From Indioceanicola profundi (lineage in GTDB: Bacteria; Pseudomonadota; Alphaproteobacteria; Azospirillales; Azospirillaceae), in the NCBI RefSeq assembly GCF_003568845.1, contig NZ_CP030128.1, positions 390,211-454,210 on the forward strand: a stretch of DNA of 64,000 nucleotides, in the 5' to 3' direction. The position numbers and the translations under genes were made by a program. Position 1 is the stretch's first letter. Each line of letters starts with the position of its first letter. Positions 44,992-54,362 of this stretch are shown here, piece after piece. The notes beneath the pieces were generated by a model. That model saw nothing but the letters and a program-made list of their open reading frames with translations, did no database searches and was not told the DNA's origin.

Positions 44992-45002
44992 TGGTTAGAC
45001 CA
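44992..45002. promoter_or_regulatory. FadR/FCD-type GntR operator TGGT-N3-ACCA
   Basis: TGGTTAGACCA is an exact match to the TGGT-N3-ACCA operator core used by FCD-type GntR regulators such as PdhR and LldR. It lies in the 329-bp region between dctP and GntR regulator 2. The rest of that region has no gene. Confidence 0.6.
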
Positions 45003-45071
45003 ACCATTCTGCGCCCAGAACACGTGTTTGCGTTGGACCTCCTGCCCTTGCGAGACGACCCGCTCGCCAGC

Positions 45072-45093
45072 TGATATACATGCTGGTATATCA
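45072..45093. promoter_or_regulatory. Palindrome TGATATAC-N6-GTATATCA
   Basis: A perfect 8-bp inverted repeat with a 6-base spacer in the same divergent promoter region. The half-site TGATATAC recurs upstream of the FAD oxidoreductase gene (45970). It is probably a regulator-binding site for the locus. Confidence 0.55.
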
Positions 45094-45195
45094 CTCGCCG
45101 ATCACGATATTGTGCTCGTTTGGATTTGTCGATAGCTTTGTGACCGGACCGCCCCATCAGCGGAACGGGTTGTTCAGCCAGGTAGGAGCGAGGCC

Positions 45196-45897
45196 ATGTC
45201 GCCGACGATCAATAAGGCCGATCAGGCCTACGACCGAATTCTGTCCATGATCACCTTCCAGGAGCTGAGGCCCGGAAGCATGGTGTCCGAAGGCATGCTG
45301 ATGGACGCCACCGGGTTCGGACGCACGCCGGTCCGGGAAGCGCTGCAGCGCCTGGCGCGTGAACGCATGGTCGAGATTCATCCCCGCCGCGGCAACATCA
45401 TCCCGCCGATCTCCGTCGAGGTGCAGCTAAAGCTCCTCGAACTGCGGCGGGCTGTTGAGGAGTTGGCCGTGCGCATGGCGGCGCGCCGGGCAAGCCCCGA
45501 ACAGCAGCGCACGATGCTTGCTCTGGCCGACCAGCTTGGGGGCCCGGACTGCGCCAATGATCTGCATGCCTATGGACACTCGCTCCGGCTGGTCCATGAG
45601 TGCATTGTCACTGCGGCTCAGAACGAATATCTGCGCCTCGCCATGGCACCGCTCCAAGGTCTGTCGCGCCGGTTCTGGTTTGCAAATCTCGCGAATATCA
45701 AGAACCGCGAAACTGAGATGCGCAAAGCAGCCAGCTATCACGCTGCAGCCCTCCGCGCCATTGCGCGCAGCGACGAGTCCGCTGCTTCCGCCGCAGCTCT
45801 CGCCCTCAACGATTATCTCACGGAATACGCTTATCAGACACTACGCCGGATCGACGACCGGCCGAAACACAAGGAGTCGTTGGCAGCCTCTGGCTGA
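45196..45897 (+). CDS. GntR-family regulator with FCD domain (regulator 2)
   Basis: A 233-residue regulator with the winged helix at residues ~8-70 (YDRILSMITFQELRPGSMVS, GFGRTPVREALQRLARERMV) and an FCD domain after it (LKLLELRRAVEELAVRMAAR). It is divergent from the TRAP operon and directly precedes the oxidoreductase and dehydratase genes, so it probably controls the whole catabolic locus. It shares the RTP.REALQRLARE core and the QGLSRRFW-like region with regulator 1, so the two arose by duplication. Confidence 0.93.
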   Translation: MSPTINKADQAYDRILSMITFQELRPGSMVSEGMLMDATGFGRTPVREALQRLARERMVEIHPRRGNIIPPISVEVQLKLLELRRAVEELAVRMAARRASPEQQRTMLALADQLGGPDCANDLHAYGHSLRLVHECIVTAAQNEYLRLAMAPLQGLSRRFWFANLANIKNRETEMRKAASYHAAALRAIARSDESAASAAALALNDYLTEYAYQTLRRIDDRPKHKESLAASG

Positions 45898-45969
45898 TTC
45901 TGCCAGAGCGCTCGCCTCTATAAAACTGATCGACAAGGCATTCCTACGGAGATAGCGTTATCCAGCGCG

Positions 45970-45990
45970 TGATATACTAGATGTCTATCT
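45970..45990. promoter_or_regulatory. Imperfect copy of the TGATATAC palindrome
   Basis: TGATATAC-N5-GTCTATCT lies 69 bases upstream of the FAD oxidoreductase ATG. The left half matches the site at 45072 exactly and the right half in six of eight positions. The spacer is one base shorter. Confidence 0.4.
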
Positions 45991-46058
45991 ATAATCAGCC
46001 CAGTCGGTCGCAAGCCCGCAAAGGCCAAGAACAATCGAATACCGGGAGGAAGCGCCGT

Positions 46059-47429
46059 ATGAATCGATCTGAACCCTTCACCGGCTGGACAACGGCCTGC
46101 CGCCTGGAGCAAGACCCTGATCTCCAGGTGCTTGCCGACGTAGACGTACTTGTTGTCGGTGGCGGAGCCGCCGGGGTGGCCGCTGCGACGGTTGCTGCTG
46201 AGGCTGGACGTTCCGTCGCACTGATCGAGCGCTACGGTTTCTGTGGCGGTGCTGCCGTGGCCGGCATGTCCGGCACGATCTGCGGCATGTATCTCGCCAG
46301 CGAACGCCAGAACCAGCCGGAACAGGTTGTTTTCGGCTTCACCGAGCGATTTCGGCAAGCGATCGAGCAACGTGGCGGTCTTACTAAGCCGCAGATCTAT
46401 GGCAAGACCTTTACCGTGACCCATGATCCGCTCATGTGGCGGGAAACGGCTGACAGTTTTCTGGTCGAGGCTGATGTCTGCGTGCTGTTCCATACTGTTG
46501 TTACCGGCGTTCTCATGAGCGCTGACACCTATCGCGGTGTGATCGTGGAATCCAACGCTGGCCGGTCTATGATCTACGCCAAACGGATCATCGATGCTTC
46601 TGGCGATGCCGCCGTGGTTGCCCGTGCCGGACACCGCTATGTTTTTGGCGACAACGGGAAGATCCAAAACCCAACCATGTTCTTCAGGCTCGGCAATGTC
46701 GATATCGAGCGGTACTTAGCTTATTATGGCGAGGATACGATTTGCCCGCCCAAGCTGACCGAAGCCATCCAACAGGCCAATGCCAGTGGGGCTTATAACC
46801 TTCCGCGCCATAAGATCTGGATTTTCCCGACTCCCCGTGCCAATGAGCTGATGGTGAATGCGACCCGGCTCAGTAGCAAAGACGGCCGCATGCTGAATGT
46901 CATCGATCCCGCCGATTTTACGGAAGCGGAAATTTCCGGACGTCAGCAAGTCCGGGACTATGCCCGTTTCCTGGCCGAGACCGTGCCGGGTTGCGAGAAC
47001 AGCTATGTGGTGGATACCGGCGTCGAAGCAGGGATTCGCCAAACACGCTCCATTGTCGGGGTAGACAGGCTGCGCAACGACGATGTCGTCGAAGGGCGCA
47101 AACGACCGGATGGCATCTGTCGTGTTCCTTGGCCCATTGAGCTGCATGCCGGCGAGAAACCAAAGCTGCACTGGCTTCTCGACGATTATTACGAAGTGCC
47201 ATATTTGGCGCTTGTCCCGGAAATAGGCGAAAACATCATCGTGGCTGGACGTTGCCTAAGTGCTGAGCATGAAGCTCTCGCTTCCGCGCGCGTCACCGCC
47301 CAATGCTTCGAATACGGCCATGCCGCCGCGTCCGCAGCCATCATGTCTTTAAACGATAACACTCCCTTCCGCGACCTGCCGGGCGATGCCGTCCGCGACA
47401 TGATGAAACGGAACGGCAGCGCTCTGTAG
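46059..47429 (+). CDS. FAD-dependent oxidoreductase (FAD_oxidored family)
   Basis: A 456-residue flavoprotein. The dinucleotide-binding motif is VLVVGGGAAGVAAATVAAEA (GGGAAG at 34-39), followed by ALIERYGFCGGAAVAGMSGT and, near the C-terminus, ENIIVAGRCLSAEHEALASA. The family dehydrogenates diverse small acids or amines; the substrate is unknown. ATG 46059 has GGGAGGA eight bases upstream and is preferred to an upstream ATG at 45981. It is followed 73 bp later by the dehydratase gene, and both lie downstream of GntR regulator 2. Confidence 0.92.
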   Translation: MNRSEPFTGWTTACRLEQDPDLQVLADVDVLVVGGGAAGVAAATVAAEAGRSVALIERYGFCGGAAVAGMSGTICGMYLASERQNQPEQVVFGFTERFRQAIEQRGGLTKPQIYGKTFTVTHDPLMWRETADSFLVEADVCVLFHTVVTGVLMSADTYRGVIVESNAGRSMIYAKRIIDASGDAAVVARAGHRYVFGDNGKIQNPTMFFRLGNVDIERYLAYYGEDTICPPKLTEAIQQANASGAYNLPRHKIWIFPTPRANELMVNATRLSSKDGRMLNVIDPADFTEAEISGRQQVRDYARFLAETVPGCENSYVVDTGVEAGIRQTRSIVGVDRLRNDDVVEGRKRPDGICRVPWPIELHAGEKPKLHWLLDDYYEVPYLALVPEIGENIIVAGRCLSAEHEALASARVTAQCFEYGHAAASAAIMSLNDNTPFRDLPGDAVRDMMKRNGSAL

Positions 47430-47502
47430 CATACCACGTCCCCTCCAGGATCGAACTTACATGCAGGCGGCCTTGCATCCGCCGCCCCAGGAGAAGAAAA
47501 AG

Positions 47503-49194
47503 ATGTCCGACAAGACGCGTAAGACACTGCGGAGCGAATTTGAGCCTGGCACGACCCGCTGGGCAGTCCGCCGCGCTCAATGGCTGGCTATGGGTATCAA
47601 AGAGGAGGACTTTCACAAGCCGAAAATCGCGGTGGTGAATTCCTCCAGCGGCCTCTCGGTCTGCTATCAACACCTTGATGAGGTGTCGAAGGCCGTGCAG
47701 AGCGCCATTCGCGACGCCGGCGGATTGCCTTTCGAGATCCGCACCGTGGCCCCCTCCGACTTCGTAACGTCGGCCGGCCGCAAGGCCCGCTACCTGATGC
47801 CCTCGCGCGACCTTCTGGTCAACGATGTCGAGGTTCAGGTGGAAGGGGCGGAGCTGGACGGCATGGTGCTCCTGGCATCGTGCGATAAGACCACACCTGG
47901 CCAGTTGATGGCAGCGGGACGCCTGAACATTCCTTCTCTGGTGCTCACCTGCGGCTATCAGCTTGGCGGCCAGTGCGGCGGCAAGTCCGTTGATATCGAG
48001 GATCTGTACAACAGCGTCGGAACCTACAAGTCCGGCCAGATCACTCTGGACGATCTCACCGCCATGTCCTGTCAGGCCATCAAGGGGCCTGGCGTTTGCG
48101 CGGGTCTCGCTACAGCTAATTCCATGCATGTCCTGGCCGAGGCGCTTGGCATGGCCCTGACCGGGAATGCGCCGATTCGGGCCAACGGCCCGGCGCTCTA
48201 CGACTATGCCGCAAAGGCAGGCAGCGCCATTGTCCGCTTGATCGAGCAGGATTTGCGCCCGCGCCAGATCATGACGCCTGGCGCTTTCCGCAATGCCATC
48301 CGCGTTGCACAGGCGCTGGGCTGCTCCGTGAATACGGTTCGCCATCTCACAGCTATTGCGATTGAGACCCAATGCGACATCGATGTCGTCGCCGAATATG
48401 ACCGTCTCTCCCATGATTCCGTCCAGATCACCCAGGTTCGCCCGAACGGACCGCACCGCATCGAGGATCTCGATAAGGCGGGCGGCTGCGCCGGTGCCAT
48501 GCGTCAGCTATCGCCGAAGCTGGATCTGGACGTCATGACCGTGACCGGTAAGACCATGGGCGCCAATCTCGCCGAGGTTCCCGCTCCGGATGAGACCTAT
48601 ATCCGGCCGCTGGACCGACCGTTCCGCAATGAACCCGGCCTTGTCATTATTCGCGGAAACCTTGCCCCCGATGGCGCCGTAGTCAAACTTTCAGCCGTCC
48701 CCGCTGCTGTACGCACTTTTGAGGGTACTGCGCGGGTCTTCGAGGACGAAGATCTGGCTATCAAAGGCTTGGAAGATGGCTCAATCCAGCGTGGGCAGGT
48801 GATCGTACTCCGCAATCTAGGGCCGAAGGGCGGACCGGGTACCGTCTTTGCTTGTAGTTTTATGGCGGCTCTTGTGGGAGCCGGCCTTAGCAGCGGCGTC
48901 GCCGTCGTAACGGACGGCGAGCTGTCCGGCCTCAACAGCGGCATCACCGTTGGCCAAGTCATGCCCGAGGCCGCCGAAGGGGGACCACTGGCGTTGGTCC
49001 GTGACGACGACCGCATCGCCATCGACCTCAACCAGCTCAGCATCGAATTGCTGGTACCCGACGCTGATCTCGCAGAGCGGGCCAAGAGCTGGACGCCGCC
49101 GGCACCACCATCCCAGTTCGGCTGGCTATCCCTCTACGGCCAGCTGGTGCAGCCGCTCTCCAAAGGGGCCGTGCTGGGACGTCGCAACTGGTGA
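47503..49194 (+). CDS. IlvD/Edd-family dehydratase (sugar-acid or dihydroxy-acid dehydratase)
   Basis: A 563-residue Fe-S dehydratase that would convert a 2,3-dihydroxy acid or aldonate to a 2-oxo acid. The three cluster-type cysteines appear in SGLSVCYQHLD, VLLASCDKTTPGQ (CDKT) and GPGVCAGLATANSMH. The central LDLDVMTVTGKTMGANLAEV and the C-terminal VAVVTDGELSGLNSGITVG are family hallmarks. It uses ATG 47503 with GGAG about 10 bases before. It is in line with the oxidoreductase and TRAP genes, so a hydroxylated acid is the likely imported substrate. Confidence 0.95.
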   Translation: MSDKTRKTLRSEFEPGTTRWAVRRAQWLAMGIKEEDFHKPKIAVVNSSSGLSVCYQHLDEVSKAVQSAIRDAGGLPFEIRTVAPSDFVTSAGRKARYLMPSRDLLVNDVEVQVEGAELDGMVLLASCDKTTPGQLMAAGRLNIPSLVLTCGYQLGGQCGGKSVDIEDLYNSVGTYKSGQITLDDLTAMSCQAIKGPGVCAGLATANSMHVLAEALGMALTGNAPIRANGPALYDYAAKAGSAIVRLIEQDLRPRQIMTPGAFRNAIRVAQALGCSVNTVRHLTAIAIETQCDIDVVAEYDRLSHDSVQITQVRPNGPHRIEDLDKAGGCAGAMRQLSPKLDLDVMTVTGKTMGANLAEVPAPDETYIRPLDRPFRNEPGLVIIRGNLAPDGAVVKLSAVPAAVRTFEGTARVFEDEDLAIKGLEDGSIQRGQVIVLRNLGPKGGPGTVFACSFMAALVGAGLSSGVAVVTDGELSGLNSGITVGQVMPEAAEGGPLALVRDDDRIAIDLNQLSIELLVPDADLAERAKSWTPPAPPSQFGWLSLYGQLVQPLSKGAVLGRRNW

Positions 49195-49228
49195 CGGCGA
49201 TCAGCTGCCTATAGGTACAATAGCACCA

Positions 49229-49795
49229 TCAACTACCTGAACCTCGGCGCGTTGGCTGGCGCTGTCATGGTCGCCTGAAGCGAATATAGCCAGCCCATAC
49301 TGCGGCCAGTGTTCAAAAAGTTGCCGGTAATGTTTGCACCTGATTTCTGGCGCAAGGTCGGCCAGGAGGGCGTGGTGCTTGCGATTCTAGTGCAGAGGCG
49401 ACGCAACACCAAAGCGGCCAAGTGCTTTTTCAAGAAGCGGCTGAAGGGCCTGCTCTACGTGCCACAGGTCATTGTGACAGACGACCTGAGGTCCTATAGA
49501 GCCGCCAAGACCAAGATCATTCCCCGGGTGCAACATCGGCAGAGCCGCTGCCTGAACAACCGTGCAGAGAATGCGCATCAGCCGACCCGGCTACGCGGGC
49601 GACGGATGAAGCGCTTCACGTCACCTCGGCAAGCCCGGCAGTTTCTTTCCGCTCAGGGCCTAGTTCTCCAGCACAATACCGCGCCGATCGCGCTCACGCT
49701 TTTGCCGTCTGGCACCAGGAGACGTGTGCTCGCTCAACAGCATGATGCAGGCAACTGCCCTGGTGCTGTCCTTCTGCCGTATCGCTCGAGGTAAC
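49229..49795 (+). pseudogene. IS6-family relics
   Basis: A short transposase tail (NYLNLGALAGAVMVA, stop near 49278) is followed by CCCATACTGCGGCC. Then comes a second piece of the same family from about 49309: VLAILVQRRRNTKAAKCFFK, VTDDLRSYRAAKTKIIPRVQ, NRAENAHQPTRLRGRRMKRF and SPRQARQFLSA. N-terminal parts are absent and no element limits can be seen. It separates the dehydratase from the dioxygenase gene. Confidence 0.7.
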
Positions 49796-49974
49796 GTGAT
49801 GATGCCCTCACGGCGCTTGACTACAAGCACAAGGTAATGTACGTCTGATATGTTACCCGCAGATCGGCGGTAAAGGGGCCAGGGGAAGAACGACGAAGTA
49901 GCTGTCGACAGACCTTGGAAATCGCAGCCCGGCTGCGCGGATCGTCAACTGGCGAACCATGAGAAGGAAGCGCG

Positions 49975-50874
49975 ATGACACCGGAGAACGTTCTTTCAAA
50001 TCCACCACGTGTCCTATCCCAGAAACAAAGGGAATTTTACTTCGAGAATGGCTATCTGCTTTTAGAGCGGATTATTCCGGACGAGGTGATTGACCAGCTG
50101 CGCCGTGTCACGGCAGAGGTGGTCAAGGACTCCCGAAGCAGGACACGGTCCGATCACATTTTCGATCTCGAACCTACCCATACAGCCGAGGAGCCGCGGC
50201 TTCGCAGGCTCTCCAGTCCAGTTGACTATCATCCCTATTACTGGGAGTTTTGTTCCCACTCGATCCTGGGAGATATCGTCGCCGATCTTGTCGGCACAGA
50301 CGTCAAGTTTCATCATTCAAAGCTAAACTTCAAATGGGCTCGTGGCGGGGCTGAGGTGAAATGGCACCAGGACATTCAGTTCTGGCCGCACACGAACTAC
50401 TCGCCACTAACAGTCGGCACATACCTCTACGACTGCGGTATGGATCAAGGACCGCTTGCCGTGATCCCGAGGAGTCATAGCGGCGAGCTGTTCGATCAGT
50501 ACGGTACCGACGGCAACTGGACCGGCTTCATCTCGGATCGGGACCTTGAGCGGGTAGATCTCGTATCGGCCGTCTATCTGCCTGGCCCGGCTGGATCGAT
50601 TACCATCCACAACTGCCGGACGGTGCACGGCTCGCGACCAAATGAGTCGCCATCGGGACGTCCGCTGTTGCTGCATACCTTTAGTTCGGCAGATGCTATG
50701 GCCTATACGCCGAACCCAATCGATAGCCCACATAGTCAGGAGATTATTCGGGGGAAGATGGCGCGTTATGCCCATCACGATCCGCGCCCATGCCAAGTGC
50801 CGCCAGACTGGTCAGGAGGATATAAGTCGATCTTCCATTATCAGCAGAGGGAGAACAAGGTGATGGCGATGTGA
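49975..50874 (+). CDS. Phytanoyl-CoA dioxygenase (PhyH) family Fe(II)/2-oxoglutarate oxygenase
   Basis: A 299-residue cytosolic hydroxylase. The metal triad is visible as WHQD (His and Asp) in GAEVKWHQDIQFWPHTNYSP and the distal His in NCRTVHGSRPNES; the Arg that follows could bind 2-oxoglutarate. It starts QREFYFENGYLLLERIIPDE, a normal N-terminus. It is in line with the catabolic locus but split from it by IS6 relics. A TGATAT-type half-site lies at 49847. It could hydroxylate the substrate before the oxidoreductase and dehydratase act, which is inference. Confidence 0.92.
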   Translation: MTPENVLSNPPRVLSQKQREFYFENGYLLLERIIPDEVIDQLRRVTAEVVKDSRSRTRSDHIFDLEPTHTAEEPRLRRLSSPVDYHPYYWEFCSHSILGDIVADLVGTDVKFHHSKLNFKWARGGAEVKWHQDIQFWPHTNYSPLTVGTYLYDCGMDQGPLAVIPRSHSGELFDQYGTDGNWTGFISDRDLERVDLVSAVYLPGPAGSITIHNCRTVHGSRPNESPSGRPLLLHTFSSADAMAYTPNPIDSPHSQEIIRGKMARYAHHDPRPCQVPPDWSGGYKSIFHYQQRENKVMAM

Positions 50875-51012
50875 GATTGATGCGATAGGGCAGATTCCGT
50901 TTGTCCTATCGGAGTTCTGCTCTGATGCTGGCGTGAGGACGAGCATGCGCCATGTTTACGTCGCGAAGCTCAACAGAGGGCATTGGGGGATTGGTTTCAG
51001 CGGCATCAGCCG

Positions 51013-51555
51013 GGTGCTGTCAAGTTGATGATGTGGCGAGGAATTTTAGGCCGCCGATCTTTGATCGCCTCTTGGGTCAGCCCACCTGGGCCATGCCGGT
51101 CGCCTCGCGCCAGGTAGTGAGGGCACGAGTGCGGGCGGCGCGGTATTCGGAGGCGGAGATGAGGTGCCAGCTCAGCTGAAAGTGGTTGTGGATCAGGCTA
51201 TGGCTAGAGAGGAACGGCTGGGCGTGCCGGCGGATCTGAACCGTTTCATGTGCCGCTCGCGTTTTCGGGTTGTCTGGCGCCAAACTTCGCAGTGATTATT
51301 CAGATAGCGGCTTTGCCAATGCTCGCTACCGAGCTTCATCTCCCTCTTCGCCGCCGCATATGATTTCAGCTTGTCGGTTATGACGACCCGCAGCGCATAG
51401 CGCAGCCCTTTCAGCAGGTTGCGAAAAGAGCGCTTGGCCGCCTTCTTCTTGCGGCGGCTCTGGACCAGGATGTCGAGGACAACGCCGTTCTGGTCAATTA
51501 TGCGCCACAGGTAATACTGCTTGCCGCTTATGCTGATGAATACCTCATCCATCCG
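51013..51555 (-). pseudogene. IS6-family element, 3' two-thirds
   Basis: The minus strand reads MDEVFISISGKQYYLWRIID, VLDILVQSRRKKKAAKRSFR, VVITDKLKSYAAAKREMKLG and RERHMKRFRSAG, then shifts frame to QPFLSSHSLIHNHFQLSWHL and RALTTWREATGMAQVG. A terminal repeat-like GGTGCTGTCAAG ends it at 51013. The N-terminal part and the other terminus are missing. Confidence 0.75.
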
Positions 51556-51562
51556 GTTATAT

Positions 51563-52010
51563 GGGCGGGTTCACGACTACCCGGATTACGGCCCTGCTGA
51601 GCGCCATTGAGCAGGATTTCGCAGCTTGGGCGGCAGGCTTTGATCCTATGGCCAATCCCGACCGGCCGGAGTTCACGGATGAGTTCACCTGAACTCTGGC
51701 AGCCTACCGGCTCGATGTGGCGCTGCCGGCATTTCGCGCCGCCGTCACCTCGGATTATGGGCGGGAGATCGAGAAGGTCCGCATGCCGGCCCTGGTTATC
51801 CAGTCCATGGCTGATGTGGCAGTTCCCCGGGCAGCTGCGAAATGGCTGGCCGGCGCGTTTGCGGCATCCCTCGCTATGATCCCGGCGGACGGCCACTTCC
51901 CGCATCTCGTTGCGCCTGGCGCCGTGAATGCCGCATTGAGCCACTTCCTGGATTACGCGCCAGCGGTACCACGAACCTCCTGGTCGGTGTCGCAACGAGG
52001 CCCGGTATGA
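51563..52010 (+). pseudogene. RsbQ-like alpha/beta hydrolase, C-terminal part with internal stop
   Basis: The sequence encodes LLSAIEQDFAAWAAGFDPMA and NPDRPEFTDEFT, a TGA at about 51690, then LDVALPAFRAAVTSDYGREI, VRMPALVIQSMADVAVPRAA and HFPHLVAPGAVNAALSHFLD. This is the lid and C-terminal half of an RsbQ-type hydrolase, with the catalytic Asp region (ADVAVP) and His (GHFPHL). The nucleophile half was removed at the IS6 junction near 51555. Confidence 0.75.
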
Positions 52011-52135
52011 GCATGGATCAGCGCGGCCCAAATTCGGACGACCCCGGATCCATGGCGACGATGGTCGGCATGGAAAAAGTCGGCGGGACGGCAAAAGAGA
52101 CAGGCGCTCGCCTCATGATCGGACAGGACGCGTTG
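52010..52135 (-). pseudogene. IS6-family transposase tail, relic
   Basis: The minus strand reads LSDHEASACLFCRPADFFHA followed by DHRRHGSGVVRIWAALIHAH. This lines up with the LAVHDQIANLFRRPADLSNA and DHRWRRAQAFLTWAEVTGA ending of the IS6 copy at 17806. It is heavily diverged. Confidence 0.5.
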
Positions 52136-52275
52136 GCAACCATCCGCACCATCGCCGGGCGGCCTCACCGGCGGATTTCGCTGGGAAACGGGCAGTCAGG
52201 GCGGCACAATTTAGGCCCAGCTGCGGCGATCCCTGAGGGTGGACAGGCGGCGGAACGTCCGGGAAGGAACAAGGT

Positions 52276-53157
52276 ATGAAATATGTGAGTGCGGTGTCCG
52301 GGGCATTCGCCTTGGCGTTGGGGGCCGGTACAGCACTGACGGTGGCGGGCACACCGACCGCGCAGGCGCATGAGCATGAGGTTCACGATGCCCACAATCC
52401 TGGTGAGCGGGGCGCCGTTGCCGCGGCTATCGGGGCCGCTATGGCCGGCGATCATAGGTCGGAGGCGAACCGCGCCCGCGACCGGTTTCGTAACCCCAGG
52501 GCAACGCTGCTGTTCTTCGGTTTGAAACCGGACATGACCGTGATGGAGATCTGGCCTGGTGGAGGCGGCTGGTACACTGAAGTGCTGGCCCCGGTGCTGG
52601 ATGAGAAGGGGCAGCTCGTGGCTGCCAACTTCGACCAGGAGGCAGAGGGTTTCGCCGCCCGCGCCAATGCCGCTTTTGCGGCAAAGCTGGCGGAGCGGCC
52701 GGATATCTATGATCGGGTGCGGGTAACGGAGTTCAGCCGTGACGACTTGGCGCCCATCGAGCCAGGCACCGCCGACATGGTGCTGACCTTCCGCAATGTG
52801 CACAACTGGATGGCAGCCGGCTGGTTGGATGAGGCCATGGCAGCCATGTATAACAGCCTGAGGCCCGGGGGCGTGCTTGGCCTCGTGGAGCACCGGGCTC
52901 CCGACACAGAGCCGCAGGATCCGCAGGCGGCCAGCGGCTACGTTCGCCAGGACTACGTGATCGCCGCGGCCGAGCGCGCCGGCTTCCGTTTCGCCGGTGC
53001 CAGCGAGATCAACGCCAATCCGCGTGACACCAAGGACCACCCACGTGGCGTCTGGACCCTTCCCCCCACGCTCCGCCTGGGTGAGGAGCGCCGCAATGAA
53101 TTCCTCGCCATTGGCGAAAGCGACCGCATGACGCTGAGGTTCGTGAGGCCGGAGTAA
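52276..53157 (+). CDS. Exported class I SAM-dependent methyltransferase-like protein
   Basis: A 293-residue protein with a signal peptide (SGAFALALGAGTALTVAGTP...AQA). The methyltransferase-like core starts with MTVMEIWPGGGGWYTEVLAP (motif I with WPGGGGW), then DMVLTFRNVHNWMAAGWLDE and LRPGGVLGLVEHRAPDTEPQ. This is the COG4798-type group, whose members are predicted to be exported, which is unusual for SAM enzymes. ATG 52276 has GGAAGGAAC upstream. Its substrate is unknown. Confidence 0.88.
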   Translation: MKYVSAVSGAFALALGAGTALTVAGTPTAQAHEHEVHDAHNPGERGAVAAAIGAAMAGDHRSEANRARDRFRNPRATLLFFGLKPDMTVMEIWPGGGGWYTEVLAPVLDEKGQLVAANFDQEAEGFAARANAAFAAKLAERPDIYDRVRVTEFSRDDLAPIEPGTADMVLTFRNVHNWMAAGWLDEAMAAMYNSLRPGGVLGLVEHRAPDTEPQDPQAASGYVRQDYVIAAAERAGFRFAGASEINANPRDTKDHPRGVWTLPPTLRLGEERRNEFLAIGESDRMTLRFVRPE

Positions 53158-54214
53158 CGGACCTGTCTATTTCCCCCTCTGCGCCCGAGCGCGAAGACAA
53201 CAGAATAGATCGCTCAATTTGAGATAGCCGCCGGAAGTTCGTGGCTTGGCCACTTCAGGCGGAGACAGCGGAGAACCCGGCGCCAAGAGCCATCGGCATC
53301 GGCATGCCGTAGCCAGGCATTGACGCGGCTTGGCCTCAGCAAAACTTCACTATGGCGTTGTCGCTCGTAATGGTGCGGCGCTCTGCACACAGTGGTTTGA
53401 GGCCTTTGGACAGCCCGGACTTTTAAAAGAACCGCGGGTGGCTCGACGCGGAGGAGAAAGGCAATATCGATCCCAACGTGATTCTGGACACTGGTGGCCG
53501 GGACAGGCGCCTATGCGGGAGGCGGAAGAGACAACAGGCGCCGATCGGGGCATTCTCACCAAATCGGTCCCGGACTCCGGTGAGAATGCCAGCGTTTCTG
53601 TATGAGGCATGGAGGGGAGCGCGGCGGGCGCCAACGACAATATGGTCACGTCGGACGACGGTGCACTGTTCCGCTTCAACGGGGGAGCGGGACGGATACC
53701 CTGGCCCTCAGGGCCAAGCCCCCTATTATGCTGTTCAGTACGGCAGGGCCGGGAATCTTGCCAGTCCGCCGAGTTGGTAGGGGGGCGAAGTGCAGTCCTT
53801 CAACCACGATGCCTACCAGGTTGGGTTCTGATAACCAGGGTGGGCAGGTCGCGCGGCCCATGCTCTTCTTTCAGCGCGAACGATCCGGTAAAGGCGGTAT
53901 CCGGGGAACCGCGCAGGCCTCATCTTATCGTACCCGTGTTCATGCCGGTGGAGGTCACCGCCGGCGGGGTCAAACATCTAGAGCACAATCTGCTGACATG
54001 TAGATCAGGGTACATATACCAGCATCAGCTTCAGAGTACGGCCATAAAAAATATGATGCGGCATTCCCGACTTGTTCGGGGATTGGGCGCTGCGACAGCA
54101 GTCCTGGGTTTCGACTGTGATGGGCTGAACAGTGCAGGTCCGTTGCACCATTTCTGGATGGCCGCAGGATCGTGCTGGGCGGCAGCCTCAGGCCGCGGCA
54201 TCGAACAAGGTGGC
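53158..54214. other. Gene-free, decayed stretch
   Basis: About 1.06 kb with only short, shifting frames. One weak hint is DGALFRFNGGAGTDTLALRA, spread over two frames near 53660-53715, which resembles a calcium-binding RTX-type repeat. Nothing else supports a gene. GC and repeat content look like old coding DNA broken by many indels. Confidence 0.4.
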
Positions 54215-54358
54215 GATGCCAGCGGATCGAGCGGGAACGGGCGCGACTTGCTCTTTGCGAATTACCCCCATGATCTCGTAACCGGCGACGATCCGGCGCG
54301 CAGTACGGGACTCCCCCCGGCCCTGGTCGGACCAGTCGCTTCATGACGACTTTCATGA
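54215..54358 (-). pseudogene. IS6/IS240-type transposase C-terminus, relic
   Basis: The minus strand reads VVMKRLVRPGPGG, then RRIVAGYEIMGVIRKEQVAP and GIATLFDAAA before a stop. This is the ending of the other IS6 branch (pattern RRTI.GYEAM..IRKGQV). It lies against the toxin gene. Confidence 0.6.
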
Positions 54359-54362
54359 TAGG

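Noticed and set aside
47341..48456. 371-codon minus-strand frame
   Set aside because: It is the antisense of the dehydratase and the end of the FAD oxidoreductase.
53600..53760. RTX/haemolysin repeat protein
   Set aside because: Only one weak GGAGTD-like motif appears, split between frames, with no adjacent repeats or type I secretion genes.
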